Source: Streptomyces hoynatensis
GTDB lineage: Bacteria; Actinomycetota; Actinomycetes; Streptomycetales; Streptomycetaceae
Length of the DNA stretch: 64,000 bases
Reading direction: 5' to 3'
Assembly: GCF_003626535.1 (NCBI RefSeq)
Contig: NZ_RBAL01000003.1
Span: 1 to 64,000, forward strand
Positions 34,121 through 44,285 of this stretch are shown here, piece after piece. Position numbers and translations under genes: made by a program. Under the pieces are notes generated by a model. It was not told the origin of the DNA. It saw only the letters and a list, made by a program, of their open reading frames with translations, and ran no database searches. Positions within the stretch are counted from its first letter, which is position 1. Each line of letters begins with the position of its first letter.

Positions 34121-36571
34121 TTGCCTGACGACGCCCAGCCGCTCGCCTCGGCCCAGCGGAAGAACGCCAAGCCGTCCCCCACCCTCGGCCGGCGGGACGG
34201 CGCGGACGCCCGCCACCAGTCCCAGGGCACCCCCTCCGCGCCGGCCGTCTCCGGGGTCTCCGGCCGCTCCGGCTCCTCCAACCGGGTGCGGGCGCGGCTC
34301 GCCCGGCTCGGCGTCCAGCGTTCGAGCCCGTACAACCCCGTCCTCGAGCCGCTGCTGCGGGTGGTGCGGGCCAACGATCCCAAGGGCGACACCGCGCCGC
34401 TGCGCCAGATCGAGCGGGCCTACCAGGTCGCCGAGCGCTGGCACCGCGGGCAGAAGCGCAAGAGCGGCGACCCGTACATCACGCACCCGCTGGCCGTCAC
34501 CACGATCCTCGCCGAGCTCGGCATGGACGCCGCCACCCTGATGGCCGGGCTGCTGCACGACACCGTCGAGGACACCGAGTACGGCCTCGACGCGCTGCGC
34601 CGCGACTTCGGCGACCAGGTGGCGCTGCTCGTCGACGGCGTCACCAAGCTCGACAAGGTCAAGTTCGGGGAGGCCGCGCAGGCCGAGACCGTGCGCAAGA
34701 TGGTCGTCGCCATGGCCAAGGACCCCAGGGTCCTGGTCATCAAGCTGGCCGACCGGCTGCACAACATGCGCACGATGCGCTTCCTCAAGCGCGAGAAGCA
34801 GGAGCAGAAGGCCCGCGAGACGCTGGAGATCTACGCGCCGCTCGCCCACCGCCTGGGCATGAACACCATCAAGTGGGAGCTGGAGGACCTGGCCTTCGCC
34901 ATCCTCTACCCCAAGATGTACGACGAGATCGTCCGCCTGGTCGCCGAGCGGGCGCCCAAGCGCGACGAGTACCTGGCCACCGTCATCGACGAGGTGCAGG
35001 CCGACCTGCGCGGCGCCCGGATCAAGGCCACCGTCACCGGCCGCCCCAAGCACTACTACAGCGTCTACCAGAAGATGATCGTCCGCGGGCGGGACTTCGC
35101 CGAGATCTACGACCTGGTGGGCATCCGCGTCCTCGTCGACACCGTCCGCGACTGCTACGCGGCGCTCGGCACCGTGCACGCCCGGTGGAACCCGGTGCCG
35201 GGGCGGTTCAAGGACTACATCGCGATGCCGAAGTTCAACATGTACCAGTCGCTGCACACCACGGTGATCGGCCCGGGCGGCAAGCCGGTGGAGCTCCAGA
35301 TCCGCACCTTCGACATGCACCGCAGGGCCGAGTTCGGCATCGCGGCGCACTGGAAGTACAAGCAGCAGGCCGTGGCCGGCTCCTCGAAGGTCCGCTCGGA
35401 CACCCCGAAGAAGGGGGAGAAGAAGGGCGGCCGCAGCACCGTCGACGACATGGCCTGGCTGCGTCAGCTCCTCGACTGGCAGAAGGAGACGGAGGACCCG
35501 GGGGAGTTCCTGGAGTCCCTGCGCTTCGACCTCTCGCGCAACGAGGTCTTCGTCTTCACGCCCAAGGGCGACGTCATCGCGCTGCCCGCGGGGGCCACCC
35601 CGGTCGACTTCGCCTACGCCGTGCACACCGAGGTCGGCCACCGCACGATAGGCGCGAAGGTCAACGGCAGGCTCGTGCCGCTCGAATCCACCCTGGACAA
35701 CGGCGACACCGTCGAGATCTTCACCTCCAAGGCCGACGGCGCGGGCCCCTCCCGCGACTGGCTCGGCTTCGTCAAGTCCCCACGGGCGCGCAACAAGATC
35801 CGCGGCTGGTTCTCCAAGGAACGCCGCGACGAGGCCATCGAGCAGGGCAAGGACGCCATCGCCCGCGCGGTGCGCAAGCAGAACCTCCCCATCCAGCACG
35901 TGCTCAGCGGGGACGCGCTGGTCACCCTCGCCCACGAGATGCGCTACCCCGACATCTCCTCCCTGTACGCGGCCATCGGCGAGGGCCACGTCTCCGCGCC
36001 CCACGTGGTGCAGAAGCTGGTGCAGGCCCAGGGCGGCGAGGAGGCGGCGAGCGAGGACCTCGCCGAGGCCGTGCCGCCGGTGCCCACCAGGGGCAAACGC
36101 CGCTCCAGCGCCGACCCGGGCGTGGTGGTCAAGGACGTCGAGGACGTGTGGGTCAAGCTCGCCCGCTGCTGCACCCCCGTCCCCGGCGACCCCATCATCG
36201 GCTTCGTCACCCGTGGCAACGGCGTCTCGGTGCACCGCGCCGACTGCCTGAACGTCGACTCCCTGGCCCGCGAACCGGAGCGGATACTCGACGTCGAGTG
36301 GGCGCCCACCCAGTCCTCGGTCTTCCTGGTCGCCATCCAGGTCGAGGCGCTCGACCGGTCACGGCTGCTCTCCGACGTCACGCGGGTCCTGTCCGACCAG
36401 CACGTCAACATCCTCTCCGCCGCGGTCCAGACCTCCCGGGACCGGGTCGCCACCTCCCGCTTCACCTTCGAGATGGGCGACCCCAAGCACCTGGGCCACG
36501 TCCTGAAGGCCGTGCGGGGCGTCGAGGGCGTCTACGACGTCTACCGGGTGACCTCGGCGCGCAGGCCCTGA
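34121..36571 (+). CDS. relA: bifunctional (p)ppGpp synthetase/hydrolase RelA/SpoT
   Basis: An 816-residue Rel protein. The HD hydrolase domain (HDTVEDTE with His146 and Asp147) keeps its metal ligands, so the enzyme should both make and degrade (p)ppGpp. The synthetase domain contains [24 protein letters not shown] ([20 protein letters not shown]), a Cys-containing helical/zinc region ([11 protein letters not shown]) and a C-terminal ACT domain follow. Start: TTG 34121, because AAAGGAG ends 5 nt upstream; the in-frame GTG 34115 overlaps that site. The first roughly 70 residues are unstructured. It is the main stringent-response enzyme. Confidence 0.96.
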   Translation: MPDDAQPLASAQRKNAKPSPTLGRRDGADARHQSQGTPSAPAVSGVSGRSGSSNRVRARLARLGVQRSSPYNPVLEPLLRVVRANDPKGDTAPLRQIERAYQVAERWHRGQKRKSGDPYITHPLAVTTILAELGMDAATLMAGLLHDTVEDTEYGLDALRRDFGDQVALLVDGVTKLDKVKFGEAAQAETVRKMVVAMAKDPRVLVIKLADRLHNMRTMRFLKREKQEQKARETLEIYAPLAHRLGMNTIKWELEDLAFAILYPKMYDEIVRLVAERAPKRDEYLATVIDEVQADLRGARIKATVTGRPKHYYSVYQKMIVRGRDFAEIYDLVGIRVLVDTVRDCYAALGTVHARWNPVPGRFKDYIAMPKFNMYQSLHTTVIGPGGKPVELQIRTFDMHRRAEFGIAAHWKYKQQAVAGSSKVRSDTPKKGEKKGGRSTVDDMAWLRQLLDWQKETEDPGEFLESLRFDLSRNEVFVFTPKGDVIALPAGATPVDFAYAVHTEVGHRTIGAKVNGRLVPLESTLDNGDTVEIFTSKADGAGPSRDWLGFVKSPRARNKIRGWFSKERRDEAIEQGKDAIARAVRKQNLPIQHVLSGDALVTLAHEMRYPDISSLYAAIGEGHVSAPHVVQKLVQAQGGEEAASEDLAEAVPPVPTRGKRRSSADPGVVVKDVEDVWVKLARCCTPVPGDPIIGFVTRGNGVSVHRADCLNVDSLAREPERILDVEWAPTQSSVFLVAIQVEALDRSRLLSDVTRVLSDQHVNILSAAVQTSRDRVATSRFTFEMGDPKHLGHVLKAVRGVEGVYDVYRVTSARRP

Positions 36572-36578
36572 ACGCGCC

Positions 36579-36611
36579 GCGGCGGCGGTGCGGGCCCGCC
36601 ACCGCCGCCGC
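36579..36611. terminator. bidirectional terminator between relA and the DUF349 gene
   Basis: GCGGCGGCGGTG (36579–36590) and CACCGCCGCCGC (36600–36611) form a perfect 12-bp stem between two convergent stops (36571 and 36628). Confidence 0.8.
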
Positions 36612-36627
36612 GCCGGGCAGCCCCCGC

Positions 36628-37857
36628 TCAGCCCCCGAACTCCTGGAGCCCCTTCAGCGCCTGGTCGAGCAGCGCCTGCCGCCCGGCGAGCTCCTGCTCC
36701 AGCTTCTGCGCCTTGGCCGCGTTCCCGGCCGCCCTGGCCCGCTCGACCTGCTCCCGCAGCCGGTCCACCGCGTCCTGGAGCTGGCCGGTCAGGCCCTCGG
36801 CCCTGGCCCTGGCCTCGGGGTTGGTGCGGCGCCACTCGGCCTCCTCGGCCTCGGCGACGGCCCGCTCCACCGCGTGCAGGCGGCCCTCGATCCCCGCCCG
36901 CGCCTCCCTGGGCACGTGGCCGATCGCCTCCCAGCGCTCGTTGATCGACCGGAGCGCGGACCTGGCGGCGCGCAGGTCGGTGACCGGAAGCAGCTTCTCC
37001 GCCTCCGCCGCCAGCTCCTCCTTGCGCGCCAGGTTGTCCCGCTGCTCGGCGTCACGCTCGACGAACGCCTCGCTCCTGGCCTGGAAGAAGACGTCCTGCG
37101 CCGCCCTGAACCTGGTCCACAGGTCCTCCTCGGCGTCCCGCTGCGCCCGGCCCGCCGCCTTCCACTCCCGCATCAGCTCGCGGTAACGGGCCGCGGTCGG
37201 GCCCCAATCCCTGGAGTCGGAGAGGGACTCGGCCTCGGCGATCAGCTTCTCCTTGCGCCGCCTGGTCTCCTCGCGCTGCGCGTCGAGCGCCGCGAAGTGC
37301 GACTTGCGGCGCTTGGAGAAGGCCGAACGCGCCTGGGAGAAGCGGTGCCAGAGCTCGTCGTCGGTCTTGCGGTCCAGCCGCGGCAGGCCCTTCCAGGTGT
37401 CGACCAGGGCCCGCAGCCGCTCGCCCGCCGACCGCCACTGCTCGCTGAGCGACAGCTCCTCCGCCTCGGCGACCAGCGCCTCCTTGGCGGCCCTGGCCTC
37501 CTCCGACTGCCGCGCCCTGGCGGCCTTGCGCTCCTCGCGCCGCGACTCGACCGCGGCCACCAGCTCGTCGAGCCGCCGGCCGAGCGCGGCCAGGTCGCCC
37601 ACCGCGTGCCCCTCGTCCACCTGCTCCCGAAGGTGCCCGATGGCCGTCATCGCGTCCTTGGCGGACAGATCGGTGGTCTTCACCCGGCGCTCGAGCAGGC
37701 CGATCTCCACGACCAGACCCTCGTATTTGCGCTCGAAATAGGCGAGAGCCTCCCCCGGGGAGCCCGCCTGCCAGGAGCCGACGACCTTCTCCCCGTCCGC
37801 CGTCCGCACGTATACGGTCCCCGTCTCGTCAACGCGGCCCCACGGCTCGCTGCTCAC
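36628..37857 (-). CDS. DUF349 repeat protein, coiled-coil
   Basis: A 409-residue, strongly charged helical protein. At least three DUF349 units are visible (…EQWRSAGERLRALVDTWKGL…, …WGPTAARYRELMREWKAAG…, …RSALRSINERWEAIGHVP…), each a three-helix bundle. The N-terminus (WGRVDETGTVYVRTADGEKVVG) is a small beta domain. The function is unknown in streptomycetes; DUF349 proteins elsewhere have been tied to adhesion or nucleoid-linked roles. GTG 37857 (VSSEPWGRV) is preceded by GAGGAGG. Confidence 0.85.
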   Translation of the reverse strand: MSSEPWGRVDETGTVYVRTADGEKVVGSWQAGSPGEALAYFERKYEGLVVEIGLLERRVKTTDLSAKDAMTAIGHLREQVDEGHAVGDLAALGRRLDELVAAVESRREERKAARARQSEEARAAKEALVAEAEELSLSEQWRSAGERLRALVDTWKGLPRLDRKTDDELWHRFSQARSAFSKRRKSHFAALDAQREETRRRKEKLIAEAESLSDSRDWGPTAARYRELMREWKAAGRAQRDAEEDLWTRFRAAQDVFFQARSEAFVERDAEQRDNLARKEELAAEAEKLLPVTDLRAARSALRSINERWEAIGHVPREARAGIEGRLHAVERAVAEAEEAEWRRTNPEARARAEGLTGQLQDAVDRLREQVERARAAGNAAKAQKLEQELAGRQALLDQALKGLQEFGG

Positions 37858-38086
37858 AGCGCCTCCTCGTTTGATGCGCGCGACGGGCTGACGCCCCGGC
37901 ATCGTCCACAGTCCTCGTGAGTCCTCGTGCCGGTCGGCCGGACGTCCGGCCGCCTGACCGGCGCAGGCACCCTACACAACGCCAACATAGGCGACAGCCC
38001 GCCCGGCTGTCCGCACCTTGTGATGCGGAAACTTGTGATCCCGCACGGGTGCCGGGGCCACGGGCGGGCCGCCGCGGATTCCGCTC

Positions 38087-38953
38087 TCAGCCCTGCCCGG
38101 CGGGCTCCACCGTCGCCTCGTTGATCACGACGGTGGCGTTGGGCGCCGTGTTCCCCGTCGTCGGGTCCGGCGCGGCCGCGCCGGCGGCCGCGATCGTCTG
38201 CAGCACGTCCTCGCCGGCCGTCACCCTGCCGAACGGCGTGTAGTCGGGCGGCAGTTGGCTGTCCTGGTACACGATGAAGAACTGGCTGCCCCCGCTGTCG
38301 CGCCCGCTGCCGTCCGCCGCGTTGTACTGGTTCGCCATCGCCACCGTGCCCGCCGGGTAGATCCCGTCGGCGACGTCGGGGTCGTCCAGGTTCTCGTCCG
38401 GGATGGTGTAGCCGGGGCCGCCCGCCCCCGTGCCCTGCGGGTCCCCGCACTGCAGGACGTAGATGCCCTCGGTGACCAGCCGGTGGCAGCGGGAGTGGTC
38501 GAAGTAGCCCTCACCGGCCAGGAAGGAGAAGGAGTTCACCGTGTGCGGGGCGGCGGCGGCGTCCATCGTGATCTCGATGTCCCCGCAGGTGGTGGCGAGC
38601 CGCATCACGTAGTCGGCGTCCGTGTCCACCGTCATCTCGGGCTCGGCGTCCCACTGCCCGGTGGAGGGGTCGCCCGGCTCGGGCTCGGCGCAGGGGTCCT
38701 CGACCGGTTCTGCGGACTCGGTGGCCTCCGCCGTCGGCTCGTCCGTCGCGTTGGCCGCGTCCTGGCCGCCCGCCGAGTCGTCCTCGTTCAGCAGCACGAG
38801 CGCGGTGCTGCCGCCCGCGACGAGCAGCACCAGCAGCACGGCCAGGGCCACCCGGCGCCTGCGGCCCCGGCGTGCCCGGTCGGTGCGCCGCTCCTGCTGC
38901 CTTTCCCACTTCGCGCGCGCGAGCTGTTTCCGACGCTGTTCCTTGCTGACCAC
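38087..38953 (-). CDS. membrane-anchored cyclophilin-type peptidyl-prolyl isomerase
   Basis: A 288-residue protein: a very basic cytoplasmic N-terminus (1–34), one transmembrane helix (about 35–54, VALAVLLVLLVAGGSTALVLL), an acidic Ala/Glu/Thr linker (about 56–110), and a cyclophilin domain (about 112–285). HTVNSFSFLAGEGYFDHSRCHRLV, GSQFFIVYQDS and TPFGRVTAG are the usual motifs. Some catalytic positions differ from human CypA (Arg55 equivalent in CHRLV is retained). It probably folds exported proteins outside the membrane. GAGGGAG precedes GTG 38953. Confidence 0.9.
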   Translation of the reverse strand: MVSKEQRRKQLARAKWERQQERRTDRARRGRRRRVALAVLLVLLVAGGSTALVLLNEDDSAGGQDAANATDEPTAEATESAEPVEDPCAEPEPGDPSTGQWDAEPEMTVDTDADYVMRLATTCGDIEITMDAAAAPHTVNSFSFLAGEGYFDHSRCHRLVTEGIYVLQCGDPQGTGAGGPGYTIPDENLDDPDVADGIYPAGTVAMANQYNAADGSGRDSGGSQFFIVYQDSQLPPDYTPFGRVTAGEDVLQTIAAAGAAAPDPTTGNTAPNATVVINEATVEPAGQG

Positions 38954-39117
38954 CGCGTCTCCCTCGTCTCGACCTGTCTCGACTGGCGACCAGACCCCGC
39001 CTGCGTCACCGTATACGGGTTCGCCCCCGCCGCACCGTCGCCGGTAGGCTCTTGGCCGGGCGACCCGCCGCCGACCATGCCAACACGTCGGCCAGGACGA
39101 CGATCGAAGGACGACCG

Positions 39118-39831
39118 GTGCTGATCGCTGGCTTCCCCGCCGGTGCCTGGGGGACCAACTGCTACCTGATCGCTCCCGCCGCCGGCGAGGAGTGCGTGAT
39201 CGTGGACCCCGGTCACCAGGCCGCCCCCGGAGTCGAGGAGACCATCGCCAGGCACCGGCTGAAGCCGGTGGCCGTCATTCTCACCCACGGGCATCTCGAC
39301 CACGTCGCCTCGGTCCTTCCCGTGTGCGGGGCGCACGGCGTCCCCGCCTGGCTGCACCCGGCCGACCGCCACATGCTGAAGGACCCGGCCGCGGCGATCG
39401 GCATGAGCGTCGGCCTGCCGCTGCTCGGCGACCTCACGGTGGGCGAGCCGGACGACCTGCGGGAGCTGACCGACGGCGGCAGCCTCGCGCTGGCCGGTCT
39501 CGAGTTCTCGGTCGCGCACGCCCCGGGCCATACCAAGGGGTCGGTGACCTTCCGGCTGCCCGAACGGGCCGACATCCCGCCGGTCCTGTTCTCGGGCGAC
39601 CTGCTGTTCGCCGGCTCCATCGGACGCACCGATCTCCCCGGCGGGGACCACGCCGAGATCCTGCGGTCGCTGGCCCGCGTCTGCCTGCCGCTGGACGACT
39701 CGACCGTGGTGCTCGCCGGGCACGGCCCGCAGACCACCATCGGCCGCGAGCGCGCCACCAACCCGTTCCTGCGGGGACTGGCCGCCGGCCCCGGGGCCGC
39801 CGAGGACGCGGCCCCGCGACGAGGAATGTGA
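39118..39831 (+). CDS. MBL-fold hydrolase (glyoxalase II-like)
   Basis: A 237-residue metallo-beta-lactamase-fold protein. THGHLDH gives the metal-binding H-x-H-x-D-H, and later ligands are in HAPGHTKGS and [19 protein letters not shown], with a final His in LAGHGPQT. The pattern is that of hydroxyacylglutathione-hydrolase-like proteins; the thiol in actinomycetes would be mycothiol, so the natural substrate is uncertain. GAAGGA precedes GTG 39118; a TAGGCT -10-like box is at 39045–39050. hisS follows 11 nt later. Confidence 0.88.
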   Translation: MLIAGFPAGAWGTNCYLIAPAAGEECVIVDPGHQAAPGVEETIARHRLKPVAVILTHGHLDHVASVLPVCGAHGVPAWLHPADRHMLKDPAAAIGMSVGLPLLGDLTVGEPDDLRELTDGGSLALAGLEFSVAHAPGHTKGSVTFRLPERADIPPVLFSGDLLFAGSIGRTDLPGGDHAEILRSLARVCLPLDDSTVVLAGHGPQTTIGRERATNPFLRGLAAGPGAAEDAAPRRGM

Positions 39832-39842
39832 AGAAACCTTCC

Positions 39843-41105
39843 GTGAGTAGCTTCTCCGCCCCCAAGGGCACGTACGACCTGATCCCGCCGGACTCCGCCG
39901 CCTTCCTCGCCGTGCGCGAGGCGCTGTCCGCGCCCCTGCGCCGGGCCGGCTACGGCTACGTCGAGACGCCCGGCTTCGAGCACGTCGAGCTGTTCTCCCG
40001 CGGCGTCGGCGAGTCCACCGACATCGTGACCAAGGAGATGTACACCCTCACCACCAAGGGCGGCGACCGCCTCGCGCTGCGGCCCGAGGGCACCGCCTCC
40101 GTGCTGCGGGCCGCCCTGCAGGCCAATCTCCACCGGGCGGGCGGCCTGCCGGTCAAGCTCTGGTACTCCGGCACCTACTACCGCTACGAGCGGCCGCAGG
40201 CGGGGCGCTACCGCCACTTCTCGCAGGTCGGCGCGGAGGCCATCGGCGTGGAGGACCCCGCGGTCGACGCCGAGTTGATCATCCTGGCCGCCGACGCCTA
40301 CCGCTCCCTCGGCCTGGGCGGGGTCAGGCTGCTGCTCAACTCCCTGGGCGACCGCGCGTGCCGTCCCGGCTACCGGGCCGTCCTCCAGGACTTCCTGCGC
40401 GGTCTCGACCTGGACGAGGAGACCCGCGCCCGCATCGAGATCAACCCGCTGCGGGTCCTGGACGACAAGCGCCCCGAGGTGCAGCGTCAGCTCGCCGGCG
40501 CCCCGATGATGCGTGACCACATGTGCGAGGCGTGCAAGGAGTACCACGAGCGGGTGAGGGAGCTGGTGGACGCCGCGGGGGTGGCGTTCACGGACGACCC
40601 CAGGCTGGTCCGCGGCCTCGACTACTACACCCGCACCACCTTCGAGTTCGTCCACGACGGGCTCGGCGCCCAGTCCGCGGTGGGCGGCGGCGGCAGGTAC
40701 GACGGGCTCTCGGAGATGATCGGCGGCCCGCCGCTGCCCTCGGTGGGCTGGGCGCTCGGCGTGGACCGCACCGTGCTTGCGCTGCGGGCCGAGGGCGTGG
40801 ACCTCGACCTGCCCGCCGCCACCGACGTCTTCGCCGTGCCGCTCGGCGAGGAGGCGGGGCGCAGGGTGTTCGCGCTGGTCACCGAGCTGCGGCGGGCCGG
40901 GGTCGCCGCCGACCTGGCGTATGGCGGCCGGAGCGTCAAGGCGGCCATGCGGCTGGCCAACCGCAGCGGCGCCCGCTACGCCCTGGTGGCCGGGGAGCGG
41001 GACCTGGCCGCCGGGGTGGCCCAGCTGAAGGACCTGGAGAGCGGAGAGCAGGAGGCGGTCGCGCTGGACGCGGTCGTGACCGAGCTCACCCGCCGCCTCG
41101 GCTGA
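39843..41105 (+). CDS. hisS: histidyl-tRNA synthetase
   Basis: A 420-residue class-II synthetase. [12 protein letters not shown] starts the protein, motif 2 is [19 protein letters not shown], the histidine-binding HisA signature is [12 protein letters not shown], motif 3 is GWALGVDR, and the anticodon domain is C-terminal. GTG 39843 was chosen from the conserved N-terminus; another in-frame GTG (39828) adds five residues. It is probably co-transcribed with the upstream MBL hydrolase gene. Confidence 0.97.
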   Translation: MSSFSAPKGTYDLIPPDSAAFLAVREALSAPLRRAGYGYVETPGFEHVELFSRGVGESTDIVTKEMYTLTTKGGDRLALRPEGTASVLRAALQANLHRAGGLPVKLWYSGTYYRYERPQAGRYRHFSQVGAEAIGVEDPAVDAELIILAADAYRSLGLGGVRLLLNSLGDRACRPGYRAVLQDFLRGLDLDEETRARIEINPLRVLDDKRPEVQRQLAGAPMMRDHMCEACKEYHERVRELVDAAGVAFTDDPRLVRGLDYYTRTTFEFVHDGLGAQSAVGGGGRYDGLSEMIGGPPLPSVGWALGVDRTVLALRAEGVDLDLPAATDVFAVPLGEEAGRRVFALVTELRRAGVAADLAYGGRSVKAAMRLANRSGARYALVAGERDLAAGVAQLKDLESGEQEAVALDAVVTELTRRLG

Positions 41106-41133
41106 GCCCGGGGCGGCTTCCCGGCGGTCCGCG

Positions 41134-41155
41134 CCCCGGCCTCCCGTGGCCGGGG
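41134..41155 (+). terminator. terminator after hisS
   Basis: CCCCGGCC (41134–41141) pairs with GGCCGGGG (41148–41155) around TCCCGT, 28 nt after the hisS stop. Confidence 0.65.
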
Positions 41156-41244
41156 GCGGTTCCCCGCCGTTGACGCACCCGGCGTGATCGTGGGGTCACT
41201 GGTGCAGAATGGAAGCCGTACCCGAGACGGAGCGGACGGACGAC

Positions 41245-41883
41245 ATGGCGACATCGGCGGTGGACGAGGACCGCAGGAGCGGCGAGGCACAGCGTCGCGG
41301 GCAACGTGACGTGGGCGCCGGCCGGGGCTACGCCCTGCTCCTGGTGATCACCGGCTTCGCCGGGCTGCTCGCCTCCTGGGTCATCACGCTGGACAAGTTC
41401 CACCTTCTCGAAGACCCGGACTTCACCCCCGCGTGCAGCCTGAATCCTGTGGTGTCCTGCGGCTCGGTGATGAAGAGCGACCAGGCTTCCGCCTTCGGCT
41501 TCCCCAACCCGATGCTGGGGCTCGCGACCTACGGCGTCGTGGTCGCCATCGGCATGGGGGTGCTCGCCGGGGCCCGCTTCCGGCGGTGGTTCTGGCTGGG
41601 GCTGGAGTTCGGCACCCTCTTCGGCGTCGGCTTCTGCACCTGGCTCCAGTACCAGTCGCTGTACGAGATCAACGCGCTGTGCCTGTGGTGCTGCCTGGCC
41701 TGGGTCGCCACCATCCTCATGTTCTGGTACACGACGCTGCACAACGTGCGGCAGGGGCACCTGCCGGCTCCCTCGGGCGTCAAGGAGCTGATGGGGGAGT
41801 TCCACTGGCTGCTGCCCGCGGTGCACATCGGCATCATCGGGATGATGGTGCTCACCCGCTGGTGGGACTTCTGGACCGGCTGA
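41245..41883 (+). CDS. vitamin K epoxide reductase (VKOR) family membrane protein
   Basis: A 212-residue, about five-helix membrane protein. The redox CxxC is in [10 protein letters not shown], and the loop Cys pair is in [24 protein letters not shown] is also conserved. VKOR homologues re-oxidise DsbA-type thiol oxidases using quinones, giving extracytoplasmic disulfide formation. Unlike many bacterial VKORs no thioredoxin domain is fused. Start: ATG 41245 gives the usual short soluble N-terminus; ATG 41209 is possible. Confidence 0.9.
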   Translation: MATSAVDEDRRSGEAQRRGQRDVGAGRGYALLLVITGFAGLLASWVITLDKFHLLEDPDFTPACSLNPVVSCGSVMKSDQASAFGFPNPMLGLATYGVVVAIGMGVLAGARFRRWFWLGLEFGTLFGVGFCTWLQYQSLYEINALCLWCCLAWVATILMFWYTTLHNVRQGHLPAPSGVKELMGEFHWLLPAVHIGIIGMMVLTRWWDFWTG

Positions 41884-41936
41884 CCGCTGCCTGGGCGGCC
41901 GGCCCGGCCCGGCCGCGCGCTGTCGGTGGCGTGGCT

Positions 41937-41951
41937 TAGGGTCGGACGACG
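41937..41951 (+). promoter_or_regulatory. -10 box of a probable leaderless promoter for rarA
   Basis: TAGGGT (41937–41942) lies 8 nt before GTG 41951, with no ribosome site between. This is the same arrangement as at 23712. Confidence 0.5.
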
Positions 41952-43327
41952 TGGAACCCGATCTGTTCACCGCGGCGGCCGAGGAGCGCGCCGAGCGGGA
42001 CCCGGCCGCCCGGCCGCTGGCCGTGCGGATGCGGCCGACCTCCCTGGACGAGGTGGTGGGCCAGCGCCACCTGCTGCGGCCGGGATCGCCGCTGCGCCGC
42101 CTCGTCGGCGAGCGCGGCGGGGGACCTGCGGGTCCCTCCTCGGTGCTGCTGTGGGGCCCTCCCGGCACCGGCAAGACCACCCTCGCCTACGTGGTCAGCC
42201 AGGCGACGGACCGGAGGTTCGTCGAGCTCTCGGCCATCACCGCGGGCGTGAAGGAGGTGCGGGCGGTCATCGACGGCGCCCGCCGCTCCCTGGGCGCCTA
42301 CGGCAAGGAGACCGTCCTCTTCCTCGACGAGATCCACCGCTTCAGCAAGGCCCAGCAGGACTCGCTGCTGCCCGCGGTGGAGAACCGCTGGGTCACCCTG
42401 ATCGCCGCCACCACGGAGAATCCGTACTTCTCGGTGATCTCGCCGCTGCTGTCCAGGTCGCTGCTGCTGACGCTCGAGCCGCTGACCGAGGAGGACGTGC
42501 GGGCCCTGCTGCGCCGGGCCGTCGCCGAGGAGCGCGGCCTGGGCGGAGCGGTCGCGCTGCCGGCCGACAGCGAGGCGCACCTGCTGCGGATAGCGGGCGG
42601 GGACGCCCGCCGGGCGCTGACCGCGCTGGAGGCCGGGGCCGGGGCGGCGCTGGCCAAGGGCGAGTCCGAGCTCACCCTGGCCACCCTGGAGGAGGCGGTG
42701 GACCGCGCGGCCGTCACCTACGACCGGGACGGCGACCAGCACTACGACGTGGCCAGCGCCCTGATCAAGTCCGTCCGCGGCTCGGACGTGGACGCCGCGC
42801 TGCACTATCTGGCCCGGATGATCGAGGCGGGGGAGGACCCGCGGTTCATCGCCCGCCGGCTGATGATCTCCGCGAGCGAGGACATCGGATTGGCCGATCC
42901 GGCGGCGCTGCAGACCGCCGTGGCCGCGGCCCAGGCGGTGGCGATGATCGGCTTCCCGGAGGCGGCCCTCACGCTCGCCCACGCGACCATCGCGCTCGCC
43001 CTCGCCCCCAAGTCGAACGCGGTGGTGACCGCCATCGGCCAGGCGCAGGCCGACGTGCGGGCGGGCCTGGCCGGGCCCGTGCCGCCGCACCTGCGGGACA
43101 GCCACTACCGCGGCGCGGCGAAGCTCGGCCACGGCGAGGGGTACCAGTACCCGCACGACCTGCCGGGCGGCATCGCGGCCCAGCAGTACGCGCCCGACGC
43201 GGTGCACGGCAAGCGGTACTACCGGCCGACGCGGCACGGGGCCGAGGCCAGGTACGCGGAGGTGCTGCAGCGGGTCCGGGCCCGGCTCGCCGGGGAGAAG
43301 CCGGGGGAGCAGGGCGGCCCGGACTGA
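41951..43327 (+). CDS. rarA: replication-associated recombination protein RarA/MgsA
   Basis: A 458-residue AAA+ ATPase related to clamp loaders, acting at stalled replication forks. [18 protein letters not shown] opens the conserved region; Walker A is [10 protein letters not shown], Walker [17 protein letters not shown], sensor 1 [13 protein letters not shown], and [11 protein letters not shown] carries the arginine finger. The C-terminal tetramerisation domain (about 270–440) is complete with [14 protein letters not shown]. An independent promoter is indicated at 41937. Confidence 0.95.
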   Translation: MEPDLFTAAAEERAERDPAARPLAVRMRPTSLDEVVGQRHLLRPGSPLRRLVGERGGGPAGPSSVLLWGPPGTGKTTLAYVVSQATDRRFVELSAITAGVKEVRAVIDGARRSLGAYGKETVLFLDEIHRFSKAQQDSLLPAVENRWVTLIAATTENPYFSVISPLLSRSLLLTLEPLTEEDVRALLRRAVAEERGLGGAVALPADSEAHLLRIAGGDARRALTALEAGAGAALAKGESELTLATLEEAVDRAAVTYDRDGDQHYDVASALIKSVRGSDVDAALHYLARMIEAGEDPRFIARRLMISASEDIGLADPAALQTAVAAAQAVAMIGFPEAALTLAHATIALALAPKSNAVVTAIGQAQADVRAGLAGPVPPHLRDSHYRGAAKLGHGEGYQYPHDLPGGIAAQQYAPDAVHGKRYYRPTRHGAEARYAEVLQRVRARLAGEKPGEQGGPD

Positions 43328-43334
43328 GCCGGCC

Positions 43335-43374
43335 GCCTCCCGGCGGGGACCGGCCGCGGGCCCCGGCGGGAGGC
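43335..43374. terminator. hairpin between rarA and the DUF2470 gene
   Basis: GCCTCCCG (43335–43342) pairs with CGGGAGGC (43367–43374), with further GC pairing inside, between two convergent stop codons. Confidence 0.6.
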
Positions 43375-44229
43375 TCAGCCGGCGGCGGCCTCGAAGAGGT
43401 GGCGCATGGCCCGGCGCAGGCGCGTGACGTCCTGGACGGGCTCGGGGAACTCGAAGCGCGCGTCGATGCAGGAGCCGCCGTGGCACAGCCGCACCCGCAG
43501 GCCGAAGCGGTCCAGGCTCAGCGGGGCGACCCGCGGCGGGCGGGCCGACGGCAGCATGCCGCAGATCTCGGGCAACAGCGAGCACAGCGACTGGAGTTGC
43601 TCCTCGTGCGCGGCGGCCAGGTGCTGGAGCAGCTCCGTCTCGTGGCGGGCGAGCGGGTCGGCCGCCGCCTCGGCGAACTCGTCCGGCTCGACGTGCTCCG
43701 CGCCCCACAGGTCGTCCGTGTACGCCTCGCCGACCTCCAGGCGCAGCAGGGCCCAGCCCGGCCCTGCGAGGGGCCCGGCGGGGTCGGCCGGCAGCCCGGC
43801 GCCCGCCGCCTCGGCGCCCGCCCCGGGAAGGGCGGTGAGCCAGCCCGACACCCGGGCCCGGCCCCGGATGCGGTGGGGCACCGCGACGGGGGCGACGTCG
43901 GTGAGTTCCAGCACCGCAGGGACCTCCTCGCCCGCCGCCCGCACGGTGGCCCTGGCGACGGGCGAACTCGCGGGCAGCAGCAGGTGGATGTCGCCCGAGG
44001 GGACGACGGCCCGCGAGGCCGGTGTGCCCTGCCCGGGCGTCCCCGCGCCCTCGCCCGGCTCGTGGCCGGGAATACCCAGGCTCGCGGAGGCGCTCGACTC
44101 GACGAGGGTGCGCACGCGTTCGGCGGCGGACGGCCGCCGCGCGGCGCCTTCCGGCTCCTGGGGATGCGGCTGCCCCACCCCCCGGCCTCGTGGTCCTGTG
44201 CCGGGGTCGTGGGTCCCGGGTCGAGTCAT
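43375..44229 (-). CDS. DUF2470-type protein, iron-regulated (haem utilisation related?)
   Basis: A 284-residue protein. A Pro/Gly/Arg-rich N-terminus (about 1–75) precedes a beta-rich region (about 76–180, with VSGWLTALPG and WALLRLEVGEAY), then DPLARHETELLQHLAAAHEEQL and a C-terminal domain (DRFGLRVRLCHGGSCIDARFEFPEPV). This order resembles actinobacterial FMN-binding split-barrel/DUF2470 proteins, related to the C-terminal part of HugZ haem oxygenases; I hold that assignment at moderate confidence. GAGGAG precedes ATG 44229, and a DmdR/IdeR-type iron box lies 16 nt upstream, supporting an iron role. Confidence 0.7.
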   Translation of the reverse strand: MTRPGTHDPGTGPRGRGVGQPHPQEPEGAARRPSAAERVRTLVESSASASLGIPGHEPGEGAGTPGQGTPASRAVVPSGDIHLLLPASSPVARATVRAAGEEVPAVLELTDVAPVAVPHRIRGRARVSGWLTALPGAGAEAAGAGLPADPAGPLAGPGWALLRLEVGEAYTDDLWGAEHVEPDEFAEAAADPLARHETELLQHLAAAHEEQLQSLCSLLPEICGMLPSARPPRVAPLSLDRFGLRVRLCHGGSCIDARFEFPEPVQDVTRLRRAMRHLFEAAAG

Positions 44230-44244
44230 CGCGCACTCCTCAGC

Positions 44245-44263
44245 TAAGGTAAGCCTTACCTAA
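44245..44263. promoter_or_regulatory. iron box (DmdR1/IdeR-type operator)
   Basis: Read on the minus strand, TTAGGTAAGGCTTACCTTA (44263–44245) matches the DmdR1/IdeR consensus TTAGGTTAGGCTAACCTAA at 16 of 19 positions and is itself nearly palindromic. It lies 16–34 nt upstream of the minus-strand DUF2470 gene and 23–41 nt upstream of rpsD, so it should repress the former when iron is plentiful and may also touch the rpsD promoter. Confidence 0.8.
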
Positions 44264-44285
44264 CTTACATGGAGGATCGTTCCCC